Of a stretch of DNA of 5,327 bases, positions 4,916 to 5,327 are shown one piece after another (the first letter of the stretch is position 1; the number at the start of each line of letters is the position of its first letter). Location: assembly GCA_021205645.1 (NCBI GenBank), contig JAJPXE010000241.1:1-5327 (forward strand), given 5' to 3'. A program made the position numbers and the translations under genes. The stretch is from Candidatus Gastranaerophilales bacterium (GTDB taxonomy: Bacteria; Cyanobacteriota; Vampirovibrionia; Gastranaerophilales; Gastranaerophilaceae). Below the pieces are notes generated by a model, which did no database searches, was not told the origin of the DNA, and worked only from the letters and a program-made list of their open reading frames with translations.

Positions 4916-5327
4916 CTATTTTGGCAAATTGTGATAATATTTCATTGAATCAGCGGCGATTTTGTTTTGTAATTCAACTATTTTTACACTGTCACGAACT
5001 TTTTGTTCACCCATTTCATAAGACCACTGCATAAATTCAACAGCACTTTTTGATTGCGGTGTTTTTGTTGTTGAACACCGGTTCATGCATGTCATGCAAA
5101 GCATCATAGCAAACATTATATGTCCGGGGCGAATTTTTTTGGCATATGTCCATGCTTTTTGACCACATTTTTTAATTATATTCCCTGTTTCAACATTATT
5201 TTTTTTCGCATTACCGTTTTTTTTAGCATTTTTGTTTTTATTAATACGATTTTTAAGATTATCATGTTGCTTAGCGTTAGCATTTTTTATATAATTAGTG
5301 TATTTTCCGGTTGCTGAATTGATACTC
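4916..5327 (-). CDS. Lys/Asn-rich protein of unknown function, C-terminal 136 residues (5' end off the right edge)
   Basis: The - strand frame ending in TAG at 4916-4918 stays open from the window edge (codons in phase with 5326), giving 136 residues. The only in-frame ATG near the middle is at 5116, which would yield a 66-aa protein. Upstream of it 70 codons are also open, and the other two - strand frames stop within about 40 bases of the edge. The upstream part is extremely Lys/Asn-rich and probably disordered (KNRINKNKNAKKNGNAKKN). Next come a basic stretch KKCGQKAWTYAKKIRPGH, a short hydrophobic Met/Cys-rich patch MFAMMLCMTCM, and a hydrophilic, probably helical end, EFMQWSYEMGEQKVRDSVKIVELQNKI. 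No family is recognised. The patch is short for a membrane span. If translation starts at 5116 it could be a short signal-like N terminus, but no good lipobox is seen and GGA in the upstream bases is a weak ribosome site. I favour the longer reading. Confidence 0.6.
   Translation of the reverse strand, partial: SINSATGKYTNYIKNANAKQHDNLKNRINKNKNAKKNGNAKKNNVETGNIIKKCGQKAWTYAKKIRPGHIMFAMMLCMTCMNRCSTTKTPQSKSAVEFMQWSYEMGEQKVRDSVKIVELQNKIAADSMKYYHNLPK

Noticed and set aside
5120..5317. + strand ORF of 65 codons, very hydrophobic and Phe/Ile-rich
   Set aside because: It is the complement of the Lys/Asn-rich - strand frame. T-rich DNA read in this sense gives Phe/Ile/Leu by composition, there is no ribosome site, and the - strand frame is longer and open to the edge.

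Overview
The window looks like a chromosomal segment from an AT-rich bacterium. It uses the standard code, has short intergenic gaps and operon-like + strand genes, and is mostly free of mobile DNA. An FlhB-type export-gate protein and a small sigma-70 family factor suggest a motile (or formerly motile) or secreting organism. A secreted two-domain protein and a tRNA-Leu gene without an encoded CCA are compatible with several phyla. My best guess is a gut-type non-photosynthetic cyanobacterial relative (Melainabacteria/Gastranaerophilales). This rests on overall style and not on a diagnostic marker, so confidence is low.

Left part (1-3545, all + strand). The tail of an unidentified gene (1-78) is followed 14 bp later by a 125-residue charged protein of unknown function. 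Then, 9 bp on, comes aroA (EPSP synthase), carrying the motif set of the class II enzymes. After 42 bp comes flhB, with its intact NPTH self-cleavage site, and after 24 bp a 214-residue sigma factor that has regions 2 and 4 but an acidic linker where region 3 is expected. A good sigma-70 type promoter (TTGATT-17-TATAAT) sits inside the end of the first gene, and a second, weaker extended -10 lies before flhB. The first three genes therefore look like one unit; flhB plus sigma may be read through from it or started separately.

Middle (3542-4330, - strand). A secreted protein gene faces the sigma gene. It encodes a signal peptide, a carboxypeptidase-regulatory-like beta domain and a probable jelly-roll domain. 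The two stop codons overlap on one TTAA, and there is no room for a terminator between them.

Right part (4331-5327). A complete tRNA-Leu(CAA) is followed at once by a strong hairpin terminator with T runs on both strands. A 265-base spacer then follows with no convincing protein gene. It ends in a second, + oriented terminator that has no obvious gene to terminate, and a promoter-like element about 110 bases upstream makes a small RNA possible. On the - strand, a lysine/asparagine-rich frame stays open to the window edge. It is the C-terminal part of a longer protein, or contains a 66-residue protein starting at 5116.

I see no CRISPR array, insertion sequence, integrase, toxin-antitoxin pair or defence system. 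The points most worth following up are the aroA-flhB-sigma arrangement, the sigma factor's missing region 3, the terminator without a gene, and the gene running off the right edge.
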